64,000 bases of DNA from Tethya wilhelma (lineage: Eukaryota > Porifera > Demospongiae > Tethyida > Tethyidae): positions 2,533,862 to 2,597,861 of the forward strand of contig CAXIPT010000003.1 in the NCBI GenBank assembly GCA_964030475.1. Reading direction: 5' to 3'. The notes beneath the pieces were generated by a model, which worked only from the letters and a program-made list of their open reading frames with translations, was not told the DNA's origin and did no database searches. The translations under genes and the position numbers were made by a program. Of this stretch, positions 46,946 through 57,960 are shown one piece after another. Every line of letters begins with the position of its first letter. Positions within the stretch are counted from its first letter, which is position 1.

Positions 46946-47804
46946 CACTGTACAGTGTTCCAAATGAAGAGAGCAAACTTTTTGAATTTGGGTTATTTGC
47001 TACTTAACTTAGCAAAACTAAGTAGGGTTGGGTTCTACATAATGAAATTAGATAATTTGATTACCAGAGAAATTAGTAAAAGATATGGGCGGGGCTATTA
47101 TGTGACACCTCTGCAGCTGTATGGGTTCTTTTATTGAGGTGATTTTAAAAAAGTTTTTAGCATTTTTCTTTTACAAACCTTGGAGTTAAGCTCTGAATTT
47201 TCTTTCCAGGATAATATCCTCTGAACTGCATATTCACGGTAAATATGGGTTCTTAACTCAAAAGTCATTTTTCTAGATAACCAAAAAATCAAGTTTTAGA
47301 GGGGTAAAAGTTTTTAGCATTTTATTTCTGCAATCTTGTGAGTTAAGCTCTGATTATTTCAAATAAGATAGTAGACATGTTAGTTTATTGATGCATGTAA
47401 AAGTTGAGCTTTTTGCACACTCTGCTTAGTGTTTAAGTTGAAGAAAAGTAGTTAGCCTGCAATACAGCCATTTTGATGATGTAATATGATGTCATAAGTG
47501 TAGTGTGTAGTTATCTGATGTCATCAACCACAACATGTTTACTATAATAATGTGCAGCTGCTATTATGCAATACCTTGTAGTAAATTGTCATTAATTCAT
47601 TGTGATGTCATCAAAATGGTTCTAAGAATGTATTACTGCTATACGAAACTTTGCCAAAACTGCTGGCTACAGACAGCTAAAGTATGTTGATGGTAGATTA
47701 ATGCTTAACTAGTGAAATTTTGTGTGAAATTCAGCTCCATTTTGGATTAGGTAAAAATTAGAGCAAGATTAAAAAGTTTGCTCTCTTCATTTGGAACACT
47801 GTAT
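46946..47804. mobile_element. Tc1/mariner-like nonautonomous element
   Basis: TIRs CAGTGTTCCAAATGAAGAGA (from 46950) and the inverted copy ending GGAACACTG (about 47801) extend about 33 bp and are flanked by TA. The interior (about 850 bp) holds direct repeats around 'gtttttagcatttt...gagttaagctctga' (47145-47200 and 47310-47360) but no transposase. Confidence 0.7.
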
Positions 47805-47973
47805 ATATTACACTGCATGATGGTCAGAAAAGATTGCCATAATGTCTAGAGAACCCAGTCGATCCGTAAACTTTTCTGTATCTATAGATTATAGTATCCG
47901 GATTCACCGGCACTCTAGCGGCACGGGACTATAAAGTGCCGGCTCTATTGACTACCATAATTTAGATTAGTAT

Positions 47974-48078
47974 AGTAAAAATTATATAAAAATGAGAAGT
48001 GTAGGAATGGGCAGTGCGGTACTTGAAAAGCAATGAAACAAGGCAAGTCTCTGAATTTCGGCACATGACTACTTCATT
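47974..48078. mobile_element. Family M foldback MITE copy 2, left arm (partner at 56609-56860)
   Basis: This arm is closely similar to 4951-5055 and stops at 'cttcATT'. The MITE sequence that should follow (ATTttcatgagtgaattgc) is found at 56609, after the end of the CACTA-like segment. Confidence 0.7.
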
Positions 48079-50338
48079 CACTACTGGAAGGTTTTATCTG
48101 AACAATATCTGAAAAAAGTCTGAGGTACATATGAATTTGAAAGACAATGTGTACCAAGATCTAAAGTTCATCTGAATTGTATATGAACACTTGGTGAGGA
48201 ATATCTGAATTTTTGAAGACAAAACTAAAATGTCTTAATTCTATCTTTTGAAAAGAAACAATGTCTTAGTTTTATCTCAAGTAGTATTCAGATGTTTGTA
48301 CAGATCTCAAACATGTCTGAATCTGAATCTTCATTATCTGAATCCACAGACATGTGCACTACATGTGGAGGTCACGTGATCAGTAAATTTGAAAATTTTA
48401 AGAGACACGGCGGTGACGCATGGCCCAAACGATGGTAGAGCTCTGCAGAGGCAATCTAGCTGCCACAGAGTAGGATCCAGCAAGAAGAGAGTTGTTAAAC
48501 AGAAAGCTGAACTGCTCCAGAATGTCATCCTTCAGTGCCCGCTACGATCAACAGTCATTTTGACGGTAAGTTTACAACTAGCTAGCTATACTGAAGTTAT
48601 TCATGATAGTAAAGCTGTTATCAACTTCGATTCCCCATTAAAATACTCTCAGATATCACAACATAACTTGTGAGTCTTGTATCACTGAGTTGTAAGATCC
48701 TGAAAGGCTCAACTTGAGTGATAATCAGTTTCAGAAGTGCAATGGCTTGTTTCAAGCTGTCACAAAAGAGTAACTCAACAAGCGACAACTTTGAAATGAA
48801 GAAAATAAATCTTAGTTAAAAGTAAGATTGTACTATCATCAGACTGTATAGTTTTTGATGTGAATAGTAGTGCTGTACTATTATTGCAGGAATCTATGTA
48901 CATTGCGGTGGAACTGTGGAACAAATGTCCGCAAGCTATGGTGAGCCATTCATGAAGTGTGTGCTTTTGTCCAGAGCCAATTATATGTGACCCTCTCTGA
49001 GAAAACCAAGCATAATGCGCAAAAATTGATTTTCTTGTTTATGCGACCATTACCTAGTATAACCTTTGAACTATTGATTCTGCAAATATGAGCTCCTGGG
49101 CGCTTGTAGTTGCAGAGATATGAGCGCTTATACACGCGGAGCGCCCATACTAAAGATTGCAGAGTTTGCAATTTTTATACGTAACTATGGAATGAATTAC
49201 GTAATCCGTATACTTCCGGAAACGGCAATGAATAATTCAACGCTCGAGTGCTAGCGTTGTTTTACAAAGCTTAGAGAAGACAGTCAAGGAGCCAAACGAA
49301 GGATAAAGAGATAGTTAGAGCAAGAAAGAGACAAGAAGCGCTCCATTAGCGCTCGTTTTGAAGAACAGCTGGACTGAATTTTTAATTATTCACCACAAGT
49401 CTTGACAACAGCTCCGTGTAATGGACGCTAAGCGCTCTGACACGGGTAGCTTGTAGGAGCTATAACTCGGTAACTAAAGCGTTTTAGAAGCTAAAAATTA
49501 TATATTTGTGTAGCTAAATGATTATTCTATCTGTACAAGCTGCCATGCAAAAATTGTGTATTTTGACCAGACCTACTAAAATGGCCTAGTACACAAATTA
49601 CTACGTAGCGCATTATGCTTGGTTTGCTCAGAGAAGGTCACATATACATGTACTATATCTAGCACAGCTTGGCTCTATCTTAGACTAGAGTTTTAATATT
49701 TTACTATGTACTGTTCACATTTATACAGAATTATGGACAACGGTGAAATCCGATGTTCAAAGTATACAAGCAAAGAAAGAAATTAACTTCATGTAAGCAA
49801 GGTATGAAGATATTGATGTTCGTGTGTAAGTTATACCTTCATCCATTTTACATGTGTCACCTGCACACATTATGTAGGTTTTCTGGCAAGACTCAAAGTA
49901 GGGAAGGGTCTAACAATAACACTCAGAAATTGACATCAAGCTAAGCTAATAGACTATTAACAATCTCAAGTAAACTGTTGTGTTGCATTTTATTTTGTTG
50001 TATGTGTTGCATACTTTGTGTTTTTCATGGTATCACCACATGTGTTTTCAATTGAGGCAGTTGTTTACATGTTTATTTAATTTGGATATTTGTTTTCAAG
50101 TTTATTCATCCAAAATGTAAATCCCATACTTTCAAGACATGATTTAGACATTATGTTAGATACTTTTCAAACAAAAATCAGATAATCTCCCAAGTTAGAA
50201 TCCCGTATGTTTAAGTATGTATTAAGACATTCTGTCAGATAAAACTCCCATAGGTTTCAGATATTTAGCTCAGACATTATTCAGACAGAATTCAACACTA
50301 TGTTTAAGACACTTTTCAGATTCGTTTCTCCAGTAGTG
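48079..50338. mobile_element. CACTA-like element, nonautonomous
   Basis: Starts CACTACTGGA and ends TCCAGTAGTG. Both ends are followed inward by short subterminal repeats of the ATCTGAA/TTCAGAT type, a feature of CACTA (EnSpm) elements. The left flank is ATT; the flank after 50338 is tcc, so the duplication partner of this left end is elsewhere (56609). A MITE (48983-49646) lies inside. No transposase was identified. Confidence 0.65.
48983..49646. mobile_element. Foldback MITE nested in the CACTA-like element
   Basis: Arms read tatgtgaccctctctgagaa ... accaagcataatgcgc on the left and gcgcattatgcttggtttgc ... gagaaggtcacata on the right, with TA at both borders. About 50 bp of each end is inverted-repeated. 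No ORF. Confidence 0.65.
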
Positions 50339-50487
50339 TCCTACTATTCGTACTACCGTATACATATGTGTGTATACTTCTGGCTAAATAACTCGTCGAG
50401 TATACATCCAAATTATAGCCATCTTTGCAATTACTATTACATTCTTAACTCATCAATCAGAATTAGGTACAGAAGACTTGGACATAA

Positions 50488-50590
50488 TGAAAATGAAGTA
50501 GTCATGTGCCGAAATTCAGTCTTGTCTTGTTTCCTTACTTTTTATAGCACTGCCCATTCCTACACTATTAATTTTTATGAAATTTTTACT
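50488..50590. repeat. Family M right arm, solo
   Basis: Matches the right arm 5196-5303 with a few changes (a gap around cttgtcttgtttcc). No left arm is found next to it; preceding sequence 50339-50487 is not the MITE loop. Confidence 0.65.
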
Positions 50591-52140
50591 ACTTGTTCAT
50601 TCACTTTTTTCAATGCTAAGGTGGTTAGTTGCATGTAATCAGAGACTGGTCAATCTCTACAATAAGTAAGACCAAGAGTGTATTAGGAAGAGTACGTAGC
50701 TGCGTAGGCGGGCCAAACTCAAGCTGTGTGATAGTGGCGTCATGACACGTAGTAGAACTTGTACTTGTCAAAACAATTAGTACTGCTGCAGTTCTGCAGA
50801 GCTGCTGGAACAGTGTAACCATGCACTAGCCTCGTTCCCAGGCCTTCTGCGCGCGTCCTGCTAGTATTGATTTATTAAGTTGACGATCTTTACCATTTTC
50901 GTAATTTTTTAGCACGCAGAAGGCCTGGTGAACGAAATCACGTGAATGACATCAGAAAACTTGTAGCGTAGGCGGCCTAACCGCAAGCAAGACTTGAAAA
51001 TTTTTTCTTGTGCACAAGCCCGCGAAACAAGACAAAAGAGCAGCGTTTTTTGTCAGAGTAGCACAGCACTGCGCTAGGCAATGCCTGCCAAAATGTCTCA
51101 AAGCAGCAAGAAAGTTTGGGCAAAAAGAACCGATGTCTGGACATATCACTCATATCTAAGGTCAAACTAAGTCCAAATTTATGTTTATTTGGCTGTTTTG
51201 TCTGGTCTTGATTTTTTGACTTCTGTCATCTGGCCTTCAAGCTCAGATTGGCTGCGCTTGTGGTCTAGCTCCAGGCCAAAGCGCTAGCGCGCAGCATTGG
51301 CTCACAAAATTATTCACAAACTGATGATGTCATATGCAAAATACGTGGGCAGTCTAAGCAGTCCTGCCCACGCGCAAAATCACTTGTCTACCATGCGTCT
51401 ACCCTCGTTTCCCAGGCCCTCTGCGTGCTTAAATAAAATCATCTGGTAAGGATCGTCAACGTGATTAATCAATATAGTAGCACGCAGCGCAGAGGGCCTG
51501 GGGACGAGGCTAACCATGCACTATGTTTTTATAAGACCACTTATCTTACACATTTCGTGACGCAACCAATGCACAACATAAGCTCAATACTAACATACAT
51601 GAGTTACGTACTCTTCCTAATACACTCTTGGTAAGACTTGCAGCGCAGTTAGCACTGGATGCGCGCATGCGTAAATTGCAGCACAATGCCACGTGGTATA
51701 CTGACGACCTTTACCTATATCAAAAATGGCTACATAAAAGTACAGAAATTTATACCAGAGTTTCAAAGATGCCCAGATTTTGTTTGTGGACGGCTTTTAG
51801 ACTGAAGCGAGTATAAAAGGGCGTACTATACTCAAGTCTTACTGTATAGTCAAAGTCAGTCAAATGCATTTCGTTTCTCTGGAAATCACGTTCAAGTAAG
51901 TCACAAAGGAAGGGAAAAAACAAAATTGCATTGTTCTGGCTTCTTGACAGCACTCTCTCCAGAGTGCTCTAGGAAGTTTCTGTGAATTTTCTTGGTGCAT
52001 GCAGTTAGATGACTGTCTGAGGGAGGCTCTGAGCACGGTTTCAAAGCTTAGCTATCTTTCTCTTAGAGTTTATAAGAGTAAACATTTTGTATTGTGTCAA
52101 TGGGACAGTTAGTCCATTCCTACTATACGTACTACCGTAT
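50591..52140. repeat. Unit X copy ii, split by a TIR element
   Basis: 50591-50670 and 51633-52140 together align with copy iv at 56861-57735 (e.g. ggtatactgacgacctttac, gttcaagtaagtcacaaagg, ctctctccagagtgctctag). The intervening TIR element is absent in copy iv. Confidence 0.6.
50671..51632. mobile_element. TIR element nested in unit X copy ii
   Basis: Ends ACCAAGAGTGTATTAGGAAG and the inverted CTTCCTAATACACTCTTGGT (51613-51632), flanked by AAG. It contains two small foldbacks of the 'ctcgttcccaggcc' family: 50829-50937 and 51404-51519, each with inverted ends around 10-20 bp. Related to the TIR element 5822-8009, which sits in another copy of the same repeat. Confidence 0.65.
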
Positions 52141-52189
52141 GTATGATGAACACAATGCTAAATGCATTCACACTTCTTTTTATATATAT

Positions 52190-52550
52190 AATAAAAAATT
52201 TATAAAATGAGAAGTGTAGGAATGGGCATTGCAGTAAAAAGCAATGAAACAAGGCAAGTCTCTGAATTTCGGCACATGACTACTTCATTTTCATGAGTCA
52301 ATTGCAAGTTTGAATTCCATCACTCAATGATAATTGTCAACCATTTGGCTCATGAGTCAATGGAAGCAATCACTTGATTAATTTAGATAAAGTAACAAGC
52401 ATGTAGAGTGTTGGAACACAGTAGCATATAAGAGTTGAATACAAAAAATGAAGTAGTCATGTGCCGAAATTCAGAGACTTGCCTTGTTTCATTGCTTTTT
52501 ACCACACTGCCCATTCCTACACTTCTCATTTTTATAAAATTTTTATTATA
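52190..52550. mobile_element. Foldback MITE family M, copy 3
   Basis: Both arms are present (52190-52290, 52443-52550) with the same phrases as copy 1, followed by a truncated unit X (52551-52830). Confidence 0.75.
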
Positions 52551-52830
52551 CTTGTTAATTCACTTTTTTAAACACTAAGGTGCACAATTGCATGGAAAGA
52601 ATCATACAGCAGAGACTGGTCTGTCTCTACAACAGAAATGTGCATTTGATGCGCATGCACATTATATGCATGCAACCACGTGGTATATTGACGACCTTTA
52701 CCTATGTCAATAGGCTAAATAAAAAGTACAGTATTTTTTATCGAGAGTTTCAAAGCTGCCTAGATTTTGTTTGCTGCCTTTTCGCCAGCAAACTTGGCAA
52801 GTCGAAAAGGATGTACTGTGCATAGCGATA

Positions 52831-53158
52831 TCAGATGATTTTTTTGATTACAAAACTACAGCATACCAATATCTTTAAAAAAATCTGTATAATCTTTTTG
52901 AAACATTCTGGTGCAAATCTTACTACCATAGCTTATTCTTACTTCAAGTTATAAATTTTTAAAGGTGACAGTGTTAAATTTTCTTATGTACAATTTTCCA
53001 ATACAAACTGTGGCACCAATTTCAAGTAGTTGATTTAAGCACAACAATGAAACCTTACATAGTTATTTTTACACATTGAACACTTAACACACATACACAA
53101 TGGCTTTCTCATTGATATGAGAGTTCAATTAGTGACCTTTTGATGTCTATCATGCTCT
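52831..53158. other. AT-rich non-coding sequence
   Basis: No exon, repeat or structured RNA recognised between truncated unit X and the 3' end of the coiled-coil ORF. Confidence 0.35.
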
Positions 53159-53772
53159 TTATGAGCAACATTTACTTTCAGTCACCAATACCTCTATTTT
53201 GTGCTGTAGTTCATCCAGTTTAGTAGCAAATTTACTTTCTAAAGTATCTAATTTTTGAGAAAGTTCAGCATTATCAATAGCACTGTTGTCAACTTTTACG
53301 CTAAGAGTACTTAACTTAAGGCTTAACCGTTCAGTTTTATTTGTTCTTTTTCTAGTGCTCTCTGTATTTCAGAGAGATTTGAGCCTTTAACTGTGGTACT
53401 ATAAGAATCTTTGGGCCTAGATCTACAAGTACAAAACTGCTGCATTAAAAACTCTTCCAGTTCTTTATATTTATTGCGAATCAGTTCTGCTCTTTTCTTT
53501 TGTGTTCGACCACAGATCACTTTAAAAGAATTAAATGTTACTGTGAATGTTGCATCACAAAGTACTTTCATCCGATCATAAAACTGGATCCATGACAAAC
53601 TGCGTTCTCGCCTAAGCATATCAAGCTCATAGACAGCTCCTTTTGTTATGTTTGATACAACTAGAAATGAACTATTTAGTGTGGGGCTTGTGCTGGCACA
53701 TTCATCGAATTTATCAATTGACAGCCCAATCTTCTGACAATAAGTCCCAGGGTAAACAGTACTTGCAGTCAT
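53159..53772 (-). pseudogene. Coiled-coil protein of unknown family, one frameshift
   Basis: On the minus strand an ATG at 53772 lies just after a good acceptor (ttttgctacag at 53776). The frame runs to 53323 and holds DKFDECASTSPTLNSSFLVV and a basic patch FKVICGRTQKKRAELIRNKY. Directly after that stop, another frame continues to a TAA at 53159 with regular leucine heptads (LSTLSVKVDN, LSQKLDTLESKFATKLDELQ), a clear coiled coil. A one-base indel near an AAAA run at about 53335-53345 would explain the split; it may be a sequencing error or real decay. An upstream minus-strand exon-like piece at about 53881-53925 (with gtaagt donor) may be 5' UTR. I do not recognise the family. It lies inside the 8.5-kb composite segment. 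Confidence 0.45.
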
Positions 53773-54284
53773 ATCCTGTAGCAAAATTGCAAACAGCATT
53801 ACTAGCTAGTTATACTGGGCAACTATTAGAAAACGCGTAGTAACACACTAGCAACAGCATCATTCTACTTACTTATCAGTTGTCTTATTCAGTTTGCTTG
53901 GCTCTGAGAGTTGAAGCCTAGAGAAAACACAACAAATTGCATATTACGGTGTCTGGGCCATTCCATACGATATTAAAAGACGTCCAGTCCTTAACTGTAC
54001 AATCTAAAGGTCCAGATTCCGATTCTACATGAAACTTAATTGGTTGTATCCATTCCGGATCCACAAAAACTAACATAAACATCGGTAAAATTAAGTTTTG
54101 ACTAAAAAATAGTAGCAGATTCGGAATCAGCACCTCAAAATTAGCAGGGATGAAACGTACTTACCGTTGCTACTTCTCTTATTTCTCTATAGCAGTAACA
54201 GTTCGCACGGTGCCACGCTCTACATTGAAATTTTCAAAAAATTCTGCACGCACCAAAATCAACGAATCCCACTATGCAACGTGC

Positions 54285-54345
54285 AACGAGAAGCCCCGCG
54301 ACCTTTGACCCGCGATTAACCCTGTGACTACGGAATTTTACTTAG
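54285..54345 (-). repeat. 61-bp sequence repeated inverted at 56088-56148
   Basis: The left copy read on minus begins agtaaaattccgtagtcaca and continues through cgcgggtcaaaggtcgcgg to cttctcgttgc; 56088-56148 is the same on plus. It sits upstream of the coiled-coil ORF (minus), so it could be a duplicated promoter or 5' sequence, or ends of an unrecognised element. Confidence 0.65.
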
Positions 54346-54739
54346 AAAAAATCTGAACCATGCAATGTCAAGCTCGATTGATCATGTTGATGTGCACAAG
54401 AATCTGCAGCATAGCTGAAAAGAATGGATTGCTAATAGGGTAAGTAAAGAATTCTGTTCTACTGCTAATGTAAGCTTACTAACATTTTCCAAGGCCATCT
54501 GGCACAATAATGCCACGATATATCAAGTTTAGCTTGAGTCAGTGAGCCTCAGTGGTCTGTATATAGATACTGGTTTGTTTTTTTGTGGCCTACTTCACAC
54601 ACAGATCAGACCTTAGGGTGCTCAGTGTCTATGTCTGAATATATTTTTATACTGCATAAAATTTGAAAGGAAGAGAAGAGCTTGGGCCAAATATTCTATC
54701 ATATTAATTGTATGTCTCTTTTTATCTGTGCACATGTGC

Positions 54740-54740
<1 letters not shown>
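54346..54740. other. Non-coding sequence
   Basis: No recognised feature. Confidence 0.35.
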
Positions 54741-54743
<3 letters not shown>

Positions 54744-54797
<54 letters not shown>

Positions 54798-54966
54798 NNN
54801 NNNNNNNNNNNNNNNNNNNNNNNNNNNNNNNNNNNNNNNNNNNNNNNNNNNNNNNNNNNNNNNNNNNNNNNNNNNNNNNNNNNNNNNNNNNNNNNNNNNN
54901 NNNNNNNNNNNNNNNNNNNNNNNNNNNNNNNNNNNNNNNNNNNNNNNNNNNNNNNNNNNNNNNNNN

Positions 54967-55000
<34 letters not shown>
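54744..55000. repeat. (GT)n microsatellite containing a 169-N gap
   Basis: (GT)n at 54744-54797 and 54967-55000 around N run 54798-54966. Frames across it are spurious. Confidence 0.95.
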
Positions 55001-55001
<1 letters not shown>

Positions 55002-56087
55002 ACTGTGGGTGGGTGTGAGTGGGTGTGCAATAAGAAAGCAAATCCTTAGAGTACTATGCATGCCATCAGAAGAATCTCATGCATGTGGTTTAATTTTTAG
55101 CTATAACTACATAATGAGTCTGATTTACTTTTCTTAGTTGATTTCAAAACTGTCTACATAATTATACTTGTTACCAACATTGATAGCTATGCATATTGAG
55201 CTATATTCTCTGACTTTTTAAATTTGCCTGGGACTGAAGCAGCTAACGAAGTAAAACTCTGAACAGCTTGGACATTCCCAATGAAGATAAATAATAATTA
55301 TAGTCATAATGTCATTTGGTCCATAAACCACAATTATATATATGTTATTAATGCTATAATTTCTTTGCTACACCACTAGGACTGCATGAGGTACAAAATA
55401 TAGAACAGGACAAATAGAAGGATATTGAGGAAGAAGATTGAAAGTCTTTGAATGAGTTCTAAGTGCAATAGGGATCTATAGGCTATCATCACCTCAGCAG
55501 ACTCAATATCCACACCAGGCGCACCACCTCTGACCCTAAAACCAACCGTTAGAGACACGATAAACTTCTTCACAGAGTCATTATCATTTATCAGTCTAGT
55601 CCAAGGTTGTATATTCTAGTATATAATCAACTGAACTTTTGTTTGTTTGTTTGTTTGTTTTTTCTTTCTTTTTCAAATTAAAAGTGGCAACAGCCTGAGC
55701 ATGAGCATACAGGTGTGGCGTGACTAAATAGCACAGAAGGGCTAATAATTATAATGGACATGCAGTCACCTCAATAAGTTAGTATGATAAGTGAATTAAA
55801 AGTTGACATTATAACTGAGGAGAGCAACGTTGAAAAAGGGGTAGGTATCTACTGAGATATAACTTGAGTATACAGAAAGCTTAAGGGTTGCATGGATCCC
55901 GGCCGGAGCCATATCAAGTTGGTGAATTTGGCTCTTAATAGCATCTGGGGATGTAGCTATAGTAACTAAAAATTATTGTGCCAGATAACCTTGGAAAAAG
56001 ATAGTAGCTTCATTATAGCCATAGATTAATAGACATATGTACGTAGTCTATATAATCTATGTTATAGCGAACACAGAGTTTGTTAAA
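55001..56087. other. Non-coding sequence
   Basis: No exon with splice support. A (GTTT)n-like stretch is at 55638-55660. Confidence 0.35.
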
Positions 56088-56148
56088 GTAAAATTCCGTA
56101 GTCACAGGGTTAATCGCGGGTCAAAGGTCGCGGGGCTTCTCGTTGCGA
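56088..56148 (+). repeat. 61-bp sequence, inverted copy of 54285-54345
   Basis: Same words as at 54285-54345 on the opposite strand. The match ends abruptly at gttgcgaatt on the right. Confidence 0.65.
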
Positions 56149-56497
56149 ATTATTATAATAATACGAAAAGTGGAAATGGACCGGACCTAAGGATCTGGTA
56201 GAATAAGCTGAATAACCCCTTGACTGCAGACCCGCCCACACTGAATGCTTAATGTGGATCCTACCCTAAAGCAATTTGGAGCCAAATCAGAGCAGAGGAG
56301 GTCTCAGGAAGGTGAATTATGATCACTTTCTCATCTAGGTTAATAATAGCAAAACCTTAGTGTGGGGTAATGATATTTATCTCTAATGGTTGTGACTAGG
56401 GTCCACAATAAAACTGGAAATCTAAGGATCGGACAACACCACAGGCTAAGGATGCCTCAGATCAAGATTTGAGTGAGTCTGGCAGCTAATAGCAACT

Positions 56498-56608
56498 ATT
56501 CTGTCAGATAAAACTCCCATAGGTTTCAGATACTTTAGCTCAGACATTATTCAGACAGAATTCAACACTATGTTTAAGACACTTTTCAGATTCGTTTCTC
56601 CAGTAGTG
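56498..56608. mobile_element. Right-end copy of the CACTA-like element, flanked by ATT
   Basis: Near-identical to 50229-50338 (one indel), ending TCCAGTAGTG, then ATT and the continuation of the family M MITE. It completes a TSD-bounded insertion with the left end at 48079. Confidence 0.75.
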
Positions 56609-56860
56609 ATTTTCATGAGTGAATTGCAAATTTGAATTCCATCATTATGAATGTCGGTCATTTGGCTCATGAGTCAATGCAACGGCAATCATGCACTTGA
56701 CTAATTTGGATGAAGTAACAAGCATTTAGAATGTAGATACACAAAGAATAGGGCACAAAAAATGAAGTAGTCATGTGCCGAAATTCAGAGACTTGCCTTG
56801 TTTCATTGCTTTTTACCGCACTGCCCATTCCTACACTTCTCATTTTTATAAAATTTTTAC
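56609..56860. mobile_element. Family M MITE copy 2, loop and right arm
   Basis: Continues exactly where the arm 47974-48078 stops, allowing for the ATT duplication. Contains the MITE loop (attttcatgagtgaattgca) and the right arm from 56757. Confidence 0.7.
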
Positions 56861-57735
56861 TACTTGTTCATTCACTTTTTTAAACACCAAGGTGCTCAAT
56901 TGCATGAAGACAATCACACAGCAGAGACTAGTCAGTCTCTAAAAAGGTGTCAATCAATCAATCAATCGTAAAGCCCAAGTGGACACGTGTACACAAAGGA
57001 ATATGCAAACAAACAAAAAAGGACATAGGCACCGAGTACTCAAAGACATACATGTACATTACGTACAACAACTGAGAGGACAACCTCACTGCTGGGTGAG
57101 ATAAAGAGACTTGAAAGTAAAACAGAACTTGACTGTAACAGCTGACAAAAACTCATATACTGCACAAAAGTCTTGAATGTACCAAATAAAATCCTAGATA
57201 AAAATTCTGCTGAATTCTGTGTACATTTGATGCGCATGCGCATTATATGCATGCAAACCACGTGGTCTATTGACGACCTTTACCAACATCAAAATGGCTA
57301 AATAAAAAGTACAGTATTTTATATCAAGAGTTTTAAAGCTGCCTAGATTTTGCCAGTTTGCTGCGTTTTCGCTAGCAAACGAGTCGAAAAGGACGTACTA
57401 CAGATGAACTGAAGTCCCACTATATGCATGGTTAAAGTTGGCTCAATGCCTTTTGTTTGTCTGGAAATCGCGTTCAAGTAAGTCAGTTAGGAAGGAAGGA
57501 ATTAAGAAAGGAGAACAAAATTGCACTCTTGTGGCTTCTCGCGAGCGCTCTCTCCAGAGTGCTCTAGAAACTTTCTACCAGTCTTCTTGGTTAATACAGT
57601 AAGCTAACTGTCTGTGGGAGGCTATTAAATGCATTTGAAGGCTTAGCTTTCTTTCCCTGAAAGTTTATAAGCATGAACATTTTGTATTGTGTCAATGGGA
57701 CAGTCGGCCCATTCCGTACTACCGTACGTATGATA
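56861..57735. repeat. Unit X copy iv (full-length reference copy) with a small insertion
   Basis: Runs from cattcacttttttaaacacc to taccgtacgtatgat. Between 56949 and about 57218 an extra segment with a (CAAT)n end interrupts it relative to copies i and iii; on minus it ends in (ATTG)n, typical of a non-LTR element or SINE 3' tail. The repeat ends about 100 bp upstream of the oxidase TATA-like box. Confidence 0.6.
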
Positions 57736-57838
57736 CGGACCCGGCTAACAGCGTGCGCGCGGCGCACTAATAAAATTACACAATATTATGCAGGAAACGC
57801 AAAATGCCTTACAGTGTCCTATACGTCGCTACAAGGTG

Positions 57839-57846
57839 TATAAAAA
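57839..57846 (+). promoter_or_regulatory. Candidate TATA box of the oxidase gene
   Basis: TATAAAAA lies about 120 bp upstream of the ATG at 57961, following a GC-rich patch (agcgtgcgcgcggcgcac, 57750-57767) in otherwise AT-rich DNA. A start site near 57870 is inferred. Confidence 0.4.
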
Positions 57847-57960
57847 GGGCATGCAAGTTGCAGGCACTTTACTTCTGCCTGCGCGGTAGAACTAAGTGTA
57901 GCATCAGAAAACTATACTCATTTTGTTGCAAGCCAGCATTTCGTGAATCAAGTCATCATC

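Noticed and set aside
48389..48569. Exon-like segment ending at gtaagttt (48567)
   Set aside because: A plausible donor but no acceptor or partner exon, and it lies inside a CACTA-like element.
48079..50338. Independent 2.26-kb CACTA insertion with its own target duplication
   Set aside because: The base triplets outside its two ends differ (ATT versus TCC), while the left end pairs perfectly with the right end at 56608.
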